Source of the DNA: Gemmatimonadota bacterium
GTDB lineage: Bacteria > Gemmatimonadota > Gemmatimonadetes > Longimicrobiales > Gaopeijiaceae
Direction of reading: 5' to 3'
DNA: 11,168 nt
Assembly (NCBI GenBank): GCA_002731735.1
Contig: PCCM01000031.1
Coordinates: forward strand, 6,829 to 17,996
Shown: positions 1 to 6,561 of the stretch, piece after piece
How the letters are laid out: each line of letters opens with the position of its first letter
How positions within the stretch are numbered: the stretch's first letter is position 1
Translations under genes and position numbers: made by a program
Notes under the pieces: model-generated
Told to the model about the DNA's origin: nothing
What the model saw: only the letters and a program-made list of their open reading frames with translations
Database searches by the model: none

Positions 1-102
1 AGGGCTTCCTGATTTTCTACTAGAGCTTCGACCACTCTGCGAGTGGGCCCCGCGATAACCGGGTGCCGCTCGAGTCTCATCACCGCTTTCCCAGGTACAA
101 AC

Positions 103-1020
103 ATGCGCAAGATTTCCACCAGTATCATCGGGCTCACCATGGCCCTGACCCTTACAGTTCCGGCCACCGCGACGTCTCAGCAGCTCATAACCGCTGGAAG
201 TGTCGGCGAGTTCGATTGGCCGAGTCCCGACGCTCAGATCTCCTACGGGGATGACCAATTTCAGTTCGGATACCTTCGCCTGCCCGAGGGCAGCGGACCG
301 CATCCCGTCATCGTCTTCATGCACGGGGGATGTTGGTTGTCCGTGTTCGACATCAGGTACACGGGTCTCGCCGAGCAGGCGTTCGCGGACGCCGGATACG
401 CCGTCTGGAGCCTCGAATACCGCCGAGTCGGTAACCCAGGTGGCGGCTGGCCCGGGACGTTCCTGGACGTCGCGACAGGGGCGGACCACCTCACTGAGTT
501 GGCTCGTGAGTACCCTCTGGATCTGGATCGAGTGATCGCCATCGGTCACTCGGCCGGTGGCCAACTCGCGTTATGGCTGGCGGCCCGCGGGCGGATTCCG
601 ACGTCTAGCGAGCTGTACACGGCTGGGCCCCTACCCATCCACGGAGTTCTGGCGCTTGCTCCAGCACCGAATCTCGAGACCCTGCACAGTTCGGGCAGTT
701 GCGGGCCCGGTGTGGACGGGCTCATGGGTGGGTCACCGAATGTACGGCCGGAGCGCTATCAGGTGGGGTCACCCATGCAGCTCATGCCTGTTGATGTGCC
801 CCAGCGAGTGGTCGTGGGTGCTCTCGACGCCCAATTCGGTCCGAGCGGGCGGGCGTACTTCCAAGCGGCTCAAAGGGCAGGCAGTTCTCCGGTCACGCTG
901 CGCGAGGCGCCCGAGTCTGGGCACTTCGAGATGGTTGTGCCGTACACGTCTACCTGGCCGATTACGTTGCAGGAGCTGGAGAGTCTGTCGGTTGAGATGA
1001 CGCAGGCGCGAAACCGCTAG
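103..1020 (+). CDS. secreted alpha/beta hydrolase (esterase/BD-FAE-like)
   Basis: Probable exported serine hydrolase of about 305 residues; substrate unknown. The chosen ATG is preceded by a short AGG seven bases upstream and starts a classic signal peptide (MRK, then a hydrophobic stretch to about residue 20, and a likely cleavage after ATA at about 21-24). A GTG at 43 is in frame but would put 20 unlikely residues before the signal peptide. The fold is shown by the oxyanion-hole motif HGGCW (74-78), the nucleophile elbow GHSAGG with Ser150, a likely acid Asp242 in GALDAQ, and His274 in ESGHFE. The segment RRVGNPGGGWPGTF (about 107-120) is typical of a family of bacterial secreted alpha/beta hydrolases related to kynurenine formamidase and Aes-type esterases. 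All catalytic elements are present, so the gene looks intact. It appears to be a single-gene unit; the next gene starts 100 bases downstream. Confidence 0.85.
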   Translation: MRKISTSIIGLTMALTLTVPATATSQQLITAGSVGEFDWPSPDAQISYGDDQFQFGYLRLPEGSGPHPVIVFMHGGCWLSVFDIRYTGLAEQAFADAGYAVWSLEYRRVGNPGGGWPGTFLDVATGADHLTELAREYPLDLDRVIAIGHSAGGQLALWLAARGRIPTSSELYTAGPLPIHGVLALAPAPNLETLHSSGSCGPGVDGLMGGSPNVRPERYQVGSPMQLMPVDVPQRVVVGALDAQFGPSGRAYFQAAQRAGSSPVTLREAPESGHFEMVVPYTSTWPITLQELESLSVEMTQARNR

Positions 1021-1120
1021 CTGGCGCCGTAGCCGTTCGCGAGCACCCTAATGGGATCGGTCTGCGTGCCTCGGTCGCCCTCCCCGGGCTGTGGCCCGAA
1101 CGCGAATCCGGATACACTGC

Positions 1121-1873
1121 ATGACCATGGCAAACGCAGACACGAAGGTGGCGCTGGTGACGGGAGGCGCTCAACGCATCGGTGCCCGGCTGTGCCAAGC
1201 CCTCCACGAAGCCGGCTATGACATCGCACTGCATTACCGGAGTTCCGGCGTTGCCGCCGAAGCCCTAGCGGCTCAGCTCAGCGTCTTGCGGCCTCGATCA
1301 GTGACGTGTTTCCAGGCAGCCCTGGGCGATCGCAGTGCTGGAGAGGAGTTGGCGGCCGGGGTGATCGACCATCTCGGTCGTGTCGACCTCTTGGTCAACA
1401 ATGCTTCTACCTTCTACCCCACGCCCATCGGCAGCGTCGGTGAGGAGGACTGGGAGACCATCATCGGAAGCAACCTCAAAGGGCCCTTCTTTCTGTGCCA
1501 GGCGCTTGCTGATAGCCTCAAGCAGAGCCGGGGCAACATCATCAACATGATCGACATCCACGGTGAGAGGCCGCTTGCCGATCATTCGTTGTACAGCACG
1601 GCCAAGGCCGGACTGGCCATGCTGACCAGATCCTTAGCCCGGGAACTGGCGCCCGACGTGCGGGTGAACGGGATATCTCCGGGCGTGATCCTGTGGCCTA
1701 AGAGTGACGACCCCGAGGATGGCGAGCGGAGGGAGCGCCAGCTGAAGCGCGTACCGCTCGGGTCCGAGGGAGATCCTCAGGACATTGCGGAAGCCGTGTT
1801 GTTCTTGGCGGAGCGAGCCCCTTACGTCACCGGGCAGGTCATCGCGGTAGATGGCGGGCGCAGCCTGACTTGA
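1121..1873 (+). CDS. folM: pteridine reductase (FolM/PTR1-type SDR)
   Basis: NADPH-dependent short-chain dehydrogenase expected to reduce dihydropterins (dihydromonapterin, dihydrofolate or dihydrobiopterin) to tetrahydropterins in the cytoplasm. From the ATG at 1121 it is 250 residues. It has the pteridine-reductase cofactor motif TGGAQRIG (14-21), NNAS (93-96), and Asp145 in MIDIHGERP where ordinary SDRs have Ser, followed by Tyr158 and Lys162. Asp, Tyr and Lys have the same spacing (13 and 4) as the catalytic residues of Leishmania PTR1. The C-terminal TGQVIAVDGGRSL is typical of SDRs. Starts at 1091 (GTG), 1121 or 1127 (both ATG) are possible. No good Shine-Dalgarno site is visible before any, and family alignment favours 1121 or 1127. 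It converges with folK and folB, which make folate precursors, and this supports the pterin role over a generic SDR. Confidence 0.9.
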   Translation: MTMANADTKVALVTGGAQRIGARLCQALHEAGYDIALHYRSSGVAAEALAAQLSVLRPRSVTCFQAALGDRSAGEELAAGVIDHLGRVDLLVNNASTFYPTPIGSVGEEDWETIIGSNLKGPFFLCQALADSLKQSRGNIINMIDIHGERPLADHSLYSTAKAGLAMLTRSLARELAPDVRVNGISPGVILWPKSDDPEDGERRERQLKRVPLGSEGDPQDIAEAVLFLAERAPYVTGQVIAVDGGRSLT

Positions 1874-1927
1874 CCTGATCTGACTCGTATCCCTATCGAG
1901 CGGCGCGACACTCCGTCGGGTCAAGTC
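1867..1927. terminator. inverted repeat spanning both convergent stop codons; candidate bidirectional terminator
   Basis: The arms GACTTGACC (1867-1875) and GGTCAAGTC (1919-1927) are perfectly complementary over 9 bp and extend inward to 13 bp (1867-1879 with 1915-1927) with two T-G pairs. The loop is about 35 nt and itself contains CTCG/CGAG. The folM TGA (1871-1873) pairs exactly with the TGA of folK on the other strand (1921-1923). There is no U-tract on either side, so it is not a classic intrinsic terminator. It could act as a transcript-end stabiliser or as a bidirectional terminator. Confidence 0.4.
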
Positions 1928-2439
1928 CGTGGACTCGAAATCCGCACGCCGTCCCAGGTGAACTCAACGGGCCGCAGCTCTTGCCCAGCCATGTCGAAAT
2001 GTCGCCATAGATCGGCGTAGGTCTTCTGCGCGATCGGGTGCATCTCGGCCCTGGCGATTTCAGCCAGAGGGCCCAGGACGAACGCGTTCTCGGTGATCTC
2101 CCCCCGGGGAAGCGAGACACCGTCGACCATCCCCACCACATCGTCATAGGTCAGCAGATCCAGGTCCAGCGTTCTCGGGCTGAACCTCGGAGTGTCGCGG
2201 CGTCGCTCACACGCGTCTTCGATCTTCCGCAAGACGTTTGCCAGCGCACCGACGCTCTGAGAGGTATCGAGCCTCACCACGAGGTTGTAGAACGGGTCGC
2301 CTTCAAAGCCGACGGGTTCGCTCTCGAAGACCGAAGACGTGTGGAGCTTTCCATAGGCGGCGGACAAGGCGTCCAGGGCGGCCTTCACATTACGTTCACG
2401 ATCGATGTTGCTGCCCACGCTGATGTACGCACGAGCCAC
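1921..2439 (-). CDS. folK: 2-amino-4-hydroxy-6-hydroxymethyldihydropteridine diphosphokinase (HPPK)
   Basis: Transfers pyrophosphate from ATP to 6-hydroxymethyl-7,8-dihydropterin, the step before dihydropteroate synthase in folate synthesis. The protein has 172 residues. It begins with the HPPK N-terminus ISVGSN (6-11), carries ESEPVGF (39-45) and FYNLVV (50-55), and has the signature PRTLDLDLL (88-96), where Asp92 and Asp94 are the Mg-binding pair. The C-terminal half reads LPRGEITENAFVLGPLAEI (110-128), the variant I know from a gammaproteobacterial HPPK subtype rather than the E. coli-like HPR version. The start is GTG, whose first G is the last base of the folB TAG, so translation is probably coupled to folB by stop-restart. 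The 3' end lies inside the inverted repeat shared with folM. Confidence 0.93.
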   Translation of the reverse strand: MARAYISVGSNIDRERNVKAALDALSAAYGKLHTSSVFESEPVGFEGDPFYNLVVRLDTSQSVGALANVLRKIEDACERRRDTPRFSPRTLDLDLLTYDDVVGMVDGVSLPRGEITENAFVLGPLAEIARAEMHPIAQKTYADLWRHFDMAGQELRPVEFTWDGVRISSPRT

Positions 2440-2810
2440 TAGCCGCGCTCTCCACGGTCGTGCTCCCCACGCTCGATGACGACACCCACGTCCCGGGCTC
2501 CCGTGACCGCACCGGGTTTACTCACCCGCAAGCGCACCCAGCTCACCCCGAACTCCTCGCGGACGATGCCCGCGACTCTCTCGGCTATGCTCTCCACGAG
2601 CTGAAAGTCGGTCCCTTCCACGAAGTCGATGAGCCGCTTGGCCACCGCCTTGTAGTCGATCGTATCCGCAATGTCGTCGGTGTCAGCCGCCCCTTGGATA
2701 TCGGTGGCCATCTCGAGATCGAGACTCACGGTCTGCCGCACCTCACGCTCCCAGTCGTTGACCCCGATAACGGTCTCGATCTTCAGGTCACGGATGTAGA
2801 CGATGTCCAT
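2439..2810 (-). CDS. folB: dihydroneopterin aldolase
   Basis: Cleaves 7,8-dihydroneopterin to 6-hydroxymethyldihydropterin and glycolaldehyde, and commonly also epimerises it to dihydromonapterin, the substrate of FolM-type reductases. It has 123 residues, the normal length for a tunnelling-fold FolB subunit (active as an octamer). Visible active-site residues are Glu21 in GVNDWERE (16-23), Tyr53 in IDYKAV, Glu73 in LVESIAERV and Lys98 in VSKPGA. Asn18 stands where many relatives have Tyr or Phe. The last dozen residues (GEHDRGERG) form a short charged tail beyond the core. The gene sits 7 bases after the broken DUF3667-like gene and overlaps folK by one base. The ribosome site (AGAGACC before the ATG) is weak, which fits coupling to upstream translation. 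Confidence 0.93.
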   Translation of the reverse strand: MDIVYIRDLKIETVIGVNDWEREVRQTVSLDLEMATDIQGAADTDDIADTIDYKAVAKRLIDFVEGTDFQLVESIAERVAGIVREEFGVSWVRLRVSKPGAVTGARDVGVVIERGEHDRGERG

Positions 2811-2817
2811 AAGGTCT

Positions 2818-3118
2818 CTAAGCCAGTAGGGAGGCCACGAAGGAAGTCGAGACGAGCCACGCCGTGAGCATCAACGAGAACGCGAACAACCCCAGGAACG
2901 CCTTGAGCCCGCTCGCGATCCAGCCCTGACCGTAAACGCTCCGCATCGCGATGGCCAGGTAGATGAGGTACACAATGGGTGTAGAGTTGGGCACCAAGCT
3001 GGGCAGTGGGACAAGTTGGACGATCGTCTCAACGACAAAGCGGTGGGCCCTTGGCCTCCTGTCCACACCGGGAGCAGTACCGGTCGGTGAGCGGCGACCC
3101 ACAGTTGGCACAACTCAA
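2818..3118 (-). pseudogene. DUF3667-like gene, zinc ribbon and C-terminal membrane part in different frames
   Basis: A TTG at 3118 overlaps the TGA of the upstream SDR (TTGA) and opens a frame of 29 codons. It encodes CANC (3-6), then YCSRCGQEAKG (14-24), a four-cysteine zinc ribbon typical of the N-terminus of DUF3667 proteins, and stops at TGA 3031-3029. The frame one base over (open to TAG at 2820-2818) continues from about 3036 with two hydrophobic segments flanking RSVYGQGW (57-64 of that frame, counted from 3111), which resembles the C-terminal end of DUF3667 membrane proteins. DUF3667 proteins are usually a few hundred residues with several membrane segments, and here the middle is absent. 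I infer an internal deletion or a frameshift near 3025-3045. DUF3667 has no known function. A sequencing or assembly error, or a compact zinc-ribbon/membrane protein with one frameshift, remains possible. Confidence 0.6.
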
Positions 3119-3876
3119 ATAACCATCCCCCCGTCCACCTGCAAAACCGCACCGGTCGTGAACGAGCTCGCCTCCGAAGCGAAGTAGATCGCCGCGCCGA
3201 CCACCTCATCGACCTCACCGATGCGACCGAGCGCCTTCCGTGCGAGGTATTTCTTCGCGGCTTTTTCATCCTCCCACAGCGCCCTGGAGAGCTGTGTCCG
3301 GATCACACCTGGGCAGATACAGTTGACCCGCACGCCCGATCCGCCCATCTCGCGCGCCATCACCTTGGTGAGCATGATCAATCCCGCCTTGGTCACGGAG
3401 TAAATACCCTGATTGACCGATGCCGCTAGCCCCGCGATCGAGGAGATGTTGATGATCGATCCTCCGCCCTCCGCCGTCATTTTGACGCCCACCCGGCGAG
3501 ACAGCAGGTACGGACCACGGAGATTGACGTCCATGGTCTTGTCCCACGCCCAGTCCTCGCTGTCGGCGATCGGCCCGTAGTACGGGTTCGTCCCAGCGTT
3601 GTTGACGAGCGTGTTGACCGGTCCGAACCGCTCCTCCGCGGATGCGATGAGTCGCTCGATGTCCTCAACCTTGCCGACGTGAGCCGCCACGCCCAAAACG
3701 TTGCTGGCGTGGTCCGAGAGATTCGCCAGTGCGTCGTCCACACCTTCCTGCTTGCGACCGCACAGCGTGACGGTGGCGCCTGACTTGAGGAAGCCCCGGG
3801 CGATTGCCAGGCCGATGCCTCGTGTCGCGCCGGTCACAACGGCGTTGCTGCCCTTCATGGAGAAGCGGTTATCCAT
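3115..3876 (-). CDS. SDR family oxidoreductase (DHRS4/FabG-like)
   Basis: Classical short-chain dehydrogenase of 253 residues, probably acting on a keto or hydroxy group of a lipid or CoA-linked substrate; the exact substrate cannot be read. The Rossmann motif is TGATRGIG (15-22). Arg41 in CGRK at the end of the second strand suggests NADP(H). NNAG is at 92-95, and the catalytic set is Ser146, Tyr159 and Lys163. CPGVIRTQL (188-196) and TGAVLQVDGG (241-250) are standard C-terminal SDR features. The ATG at 3876 has a good ribosome site (GAGAGG, about 5 nt before it). The stop overlaps the TTG of the DUF3667-like remnant by four bases, so this is the first gene of a minus-strand operon that runs into folB and folK. 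It is divergent from the acyl-CoA dehydrogenase operon, which makes a related role in acyl catabolism likely. Confidence 0.85.
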   Translation of the reverse strand: MDNRFSMKGSNAVVTGATRGIGLAIARGFLKSGATVTLCGRKQEGVDDALANLSDHASNVLGVAAHVGKVEDIERLIASAEERFGPVNTLVNNAGTNPYYGPIADSEDWAWDKTMDVNLRGPYLLSRRVGVKMTAEGGGSIINISSIAGLAASVNQGIYSVTKAGLIMLTKVMAREMGGSGVRVNCICPGVIRTQLSRALWEDEKAAKKYLARKALGRIGEVDEVVGAAIYFASEASSFTTGAVLQVDGGMVI

Positions 3877-4012
3877 CTGTACCTCTCGCTTTCTGAGTTG
3901 GTACGGGGGTCAGGACTCAGGACAGGTATATCTACGGGCGGCGAAAGGATTAAGATACTCGCGAAGGCAAAGACGTCCGCGCACCTGGATAGAGAAAAAG
4001 AGGAAGCTAACC
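3877..4012. promoter_or_regulatory. divergent intergenic region with candidate promoters and a 7-bp direct repeat
   Basis: This 136-bp gap separates the minus-strand SDR from the plus-strand acyl-CoA dehydrogenase and must hold the promoters of both operons. It is more AT-rich than its surroundings, mainly around 3927-3960. A weak minus-strand promoter can be read as TTAATC (3953-3948), 17 bp, TATACC (3930-3925). For the plus strand only -10-like words (TAAGAT 3951-3956, GATACT 3954-3959) are seen, with no matching -35. TCAGGAC occurs twice in tandem at 3910-3923, a possible regulator site. The SDR ribosome site is at 3881-3887 and that of the dehydrogenase at 4001-4006. Confidence 0.4.
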
Positions 4013-5212
4013 TTGGACTTTTCGATTTCACCTGCAACCGAGACCCTCCTTGAGAAGATCCGAGGATTCATGGGCAGGGAAGTGTACCCGCTCGAGCAGG
4101 AAGCCCGCGGCAAGAAGTTTGGCGAAATGATTCCACGACTCGAGGAGACGCGTCAGAAGGTTCGCGAAGCGGGCCTTTGGGCTCCGCAGGTACCGACCGA
4201 GTATGGCGGCCTGGGGCTCGGCTTCATGGAGCACGCCCTCGTCTGCGAGCAGTTGGCCAAGACTCCCTACGGTATGTACGTGTTCAACGCCCAAGCGCCC
4301 GATGCTGGCAACATGGAGATCCTCAACGAGTTCGGGACCGAGGCTCAGAAGGAGCGCTGGCTCCGGCCGCTTTGTGCGGGAGAAATCCGCAGTTGCTTCG
4401 CGATGACCGAGCCGGAGCACGCCGGATCGAATCCGGTCTGGATGTCCACGACGGCCGTGAAGGACGGTGGAAACTACGTGATCAACGGTCACAAGTGGTT
4501 CACCTCGGCGGCCGACGGGGCGGCGTTCGCCGTCGCGATGGTGGTGACCGACCCCGACGCGCCACCGCACGGGCGCGCCAGCCAGATTATCGTGCCGACC
4601 GATACGCCGGGTTACCGTCGTGTGCGCAACATCTCTTGTATGGGGGACGAGGGGGAAGACTGGGACAGCCACTCGGAGATCACGTTCGAGGACTGCCGTG
4701 TTCCTCAGGAGAACCTGCTCGGTGGGGAGGGGAAGGGATTCGCCATCGCTCAAGCTCGTCTGGGGCCCGGACGTATCCACCACTGCATGCGCTGGATCGG
4801 GATCTCGGAGCGGTCGTTCGATCTAATGTGCCAGCGCGCCGCGACGCGCGAGACCGCACCGGGTGAGCTCCTCGGTTCGAAGCAGACCATCCAGAACTGG
4901 ATCGCCGAGAGCCGCGCAGAGATCGATGCCGCTCGGTTGCTCGTGCACCACGCCGGTTGGAGGATCGACCAGGTGGGCGCCAAGGAAGCCCGCGTCGATG
5001 TGTCGCTCATCAAATTCTTCGTGGCGGGTGTGATGAGTCGGGTCGTCGATCGGGCCCTGCAGACGCACGGAGCGCTCGGCATCAGTGACGACACCGTTCT
5101 GTCGTTCTTCTACCGCGACGGGCGCGCCGCACGCATCTACGATGGGCCGGACGAGGTGCACAAGTCGGTGGTGGCACGAAGAATCCTGAAGGGATACGGG
5201 GTCGAGGCGTGA
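4013..5212 (+). CDS. acyl-CoA dehydrogenase, ACAD10/11-type
   Basis: FAD enzyme of 399 residues, a normal length for the family. I start it at TTG 4013, six bases after AGGAAG, because the resulting MDFSIS start matches relatives; the frame is open much further upstream but runs antisense through the SDR. The N-terminal helical domain covers about 1-125. The FAD/substrate segment FAMTEPEHAGSN is at 129-140, the beta domain with HKWFTSAADGA at 160-170, and the C-terminal helical domain runs from about 240. The base position reads IYDGPDEVHKS (375-385), with Asp377 where ordinary acyl-CoA dehydrogenases have the Glu of YEG. The DGPDEVH form is the ACAD10/11 subclass. In that subclass the enzyme works with a kinase on 4-phosphorylated acyl-CoAs, and a matching kinase is in this operon (6562-7614). 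It is the first gene of the plus-strand operon; maoC-like follows after 38 bases. Confidence 0.9.
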   Translation: MDFSISPATETLLEKIRGFMGREVYPLEQEARGKKFGEMIPRLEETRQKVREAGLWAPQVPTEYGGLGLGFMEHALVCEQLAKTPYGMYVFNAQAPDAGNMEILNEFGTEAQKERWLRPLCAGEIRSCFAMTEPEHAGSNPVWMSTTAVKDGGNYVINGHKWFTSAADGAAFAVAMVVTDPDAPPHGRASQIIVPTDTPGYRRVRNISCMGDEGEDWDSHSEITFEDCRVPQENLLGGEGKGFAIAQARLGPGRIHHCMRWIGISERSFDLMCQRAATRETAPGELLGSKQTIQNWIAESRAEIDAARLLVHHAGWRIDQVGAKEARVDVSLIKFFVAGVMSRVVDRALQTHGALGISDDTVLSFFYRDGRAARIYDGPDEVHKSVVARRILKGYGVEA

Positions 5213-5250
5213 CCGGTCTGTGGCGTGAACGACGCGCGGTTTGAAATAGG

Positions 5251-5718
5251 ATGAAGAATTCTGTAACCGGTGAGGAACTGAAGGAGTTCGCCGGCAGGTC
5301 GTTGCAGCCGTCCGAGTGGATGACGATCACGCAGGAGCGGATCGACGGGTTCGCCGACGTCACTGAAGACCACCAGTTCATTCACGTCGACGAGGCCGCT
5401 GCGAAAGCCACGCCGTTGGGCTCGACCATCGCACATGGGTTCTTGACCCTGTCGCTCCTCTCCCCGCTTCGTCCTTCGGACTGGCCCGTGCTCGAGAACC
5501 AGGAGATGGTCATCAACTACGGACTGGACAAGCTGCGATTCCTGCAGCCGGTCAAGCCGGGTCAGCGCGTGCGAGTGCACACGAAGATTGTTGCCGTGCG
5601 GCGGAAGAGGCCCGGGCAATACCTGATCAAGTCGGAGAAGACCATGGAGATCGAGGGCGAGGAGAAGCCGGCGTTCGTCGCCCAGATGCTCGTGCTCCTG
5701 GTAGGCGAAGGGCGATAG
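5251..5718 (+). CDS. MaoC-like (R)-specific enoyl-CoA hydratase
   Basis: Single hot-dog-fold hydratase of 155 residues, expected to add water to trans-2-enoyl-CoA to give (R)-3-hydroxyacyl-CoA. The hydratase motif is at 40-64: Asp40 and His45 in EDHQFIHVDE, then STIAHGFLTLSLL (58-70). These two residue numbers coincide with the catalytic Asp40 and His45 I recall for Mycobacterium Rv0130, its closest recognisable type (NodN/MaoC single-domain). VKPGQRVRV (100-108) is the conserved later strand. The ATG at 5251 has only an AGG directly in front of it. A GTG at 5263 is an in-frame alternative, but the N-terminus fits relatives. It lies between the acyl-CoA dehydrogenase and an SDR, the order expected for a beta-oxidation-like hydration step. 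Its stop codon is overlapped by a 14-bp tandem repeat. Confidence 0.87.
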   Translation: MKNSVTGEELKEFAGRSLQPSEWMTITQERIDGFADVTEDHQFIHVDEAAAKATPLGSTIAHGFLTLSLLSPLRPSDWPVLENQEMVINYGLDKLRFLQPVKPGQRVRVHTKIVAVRRKRPGQYLIKSEKTMEIEGEEKPAFVAQMLVLLVGEGR

Positions 5719-5753
5719 GCCGGAATCCACAGGTCGGAATCCACAGGCCGGAA
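5717..5753 (+). repeat. 14-bp tandem repeat, 2.6 copies
   Basis: AGGCCGGAATCCAC (5717-5730) is followed directly by AGGTCGGAATCCAC (5731-5744), one base different, and a partial copy AGGCCGGAA (5745-5753). The first copy begins inside the TAG of the MaoC gene. The array fills most of the 61-bp gap before the next SDR, whose ribosome site (AAAGGAG, 5761-5767) lies just behind it. Slippage is the simplest origin; a regulator or RNA-processing site is possible. Confidence 0.85.
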
Positions 5754-5779
5754 AGAAGCCAAAGGAGTGGTGCACCAGT

Positions 5780-6559
5780 ATGCGACTCGAAGACAAGGTT
5801 GCCGTCGTTACTGGCGGCGCGCACGGAATCGGTCGGGCCCTGGCGAGGCGCTTCGGGGCCGAGGGTGCCCGCATGGTCGTGGTGGTGGACAAGGACCTGG
5901 AGGGCGCGCATGTAGTGGCCAATGAAATCGGTGGGGTGGCCATGGGCGCCGACGTCGCCGTGGAGGAGGACATCGCGAGGGTGACCGATGAGACCGAGCG
6001 GGAGTTCGGCCAGATCGACCTGTTCTGCTCCAACGCTGGAATCTTCTGCGAGGATCCCACGACGGCTGCGTCCACGTCGAGCGAGGTCTGGAACGAGATG
6101 TGGAGCGTTAACGTTATGGCGCACATCTACGCGGCGAAGGCCGCGCTGCCTGCGATGCTCGGTCGGGGCAAAGGATATTTCCTGAATACCTTGTCGGCAG
6201 CAGGAGTCCTCAGCCACCCGAACTCCGCGCCCTACGCGACCACGAAGCACGCGGCTCTCGGATTCGCCGAGTCGCTCGCTATCGCGCATGGAGACGAAGG
6301 TATCAAGGTGTCGGTGATCTGCCCGCAAGCGGTGCGTACGGCCATGCTCGGTGATCTCGAAGACGGCGGAGTCCAGGGAGCCGACGGAGTCCTCGAGCCG
6401 GAAGACGTCGCCCAGAGCGCCATCGAAGGGCTCAAAAAGGAACGTTTTCTAGTGCTGCCGCATCCCGAAGTGCTCGATTACATGCGCCGCAAAACGTCCG
6501 ACTACGATCGATGGCTGAAAGGCATGCGGCGAATGCGGGCGCGTTTCATGACGAGTTGA
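5780..6559 (+). CDS. SDR family NAD-dependent dehydrogenase
   Basis: Short-chain dehydrogenase of 259 residues. The cofactor motif is TGGAHGIG (11-18), and Asp37 at the end of the second strand (VVVDKD) points to NAD rather than NADP. SNAG is at 84-87, with catalytic Ser139, Tyr152 and Lys156 (PYATTKHAA) at the usual spacing. The C-terminus differs from FabG types: after CPQAVRT (181-187) it has a long basic, aromatic end (YDRWLKGMRRMRARF) instead of the GGxx ending, as in SDRs from acyl-degradation clusters. A good AAAGGAG lies 12 bases before the ATG, rather far, but no closer in-frame start exists. Its place after the hydratase suggests it oxidises a 3-hydroxyacyl-CoA. An LvaD-like 4-ketoacyl-CoA reductase role is the alternative. 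The kinase gene follows after two bases. Confidence 0.85.
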   Translation: MRLEDKVAVVTGGAHGIGRALARRFGAEGARMVVVVDKDLEGAHVVANEIGGVAMGADVAVEEDIARVTDETEREFGQIDLFCSNAGIFCEDPTTAASTSSEVWNEMWSVNVMAHIYAAKAALPAMLGRGKGYFLNTLSAAGVLSHPNSAPYATTKHAALGFAESLAIAHGDEGIKVSVICPQAVRTAMLGDLEDGGVQGADGVLEPEDVAQSAIEGLKKERFLVLPHPEVLDYMRRKTSDYDRWLKGMRRMRARFMTS

Positions 6560-6561
6560 GT

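Noticed and set aside
1..23. Short open stretch encoding GFLIFY then TAG on the plus strand, possible end of an upstream membrane protein
   Set aside because: Six codons are too few to identify a gene.
1085..1098. CGGGC-TGTG-GCCCG hairpin after the first hydrolase gene
   Set aside because: Five-base stem, no U-tract and 65 bases after the stop; too common in GC-rich DNA to call a terminator.
1090..1127. Possible leaderless folM start with a TACACT -10 word at 1113-1118
   Set aside because: No convincing -35 at the right distance (TGTGGC only), so the match may be chance.
3701..4012. Upstream extension of the acyl-CoA dehydrogenase frame
   Set aside because: It runs antisense through the SDR coding region and has no family resemblance. 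TTG 4013 with AGGAAG six bases upstream gives the expected N-terminus.
5137..6126. 329-codon open frame on the minus strand opposite the MaoC and SDR genes
   Set aside because: Low-complexity Ser/Thr/Pro/Arg translation with no family resemblance. It is an antisense shadow in high-GC DNA of two genes with clear catalytic motifs.
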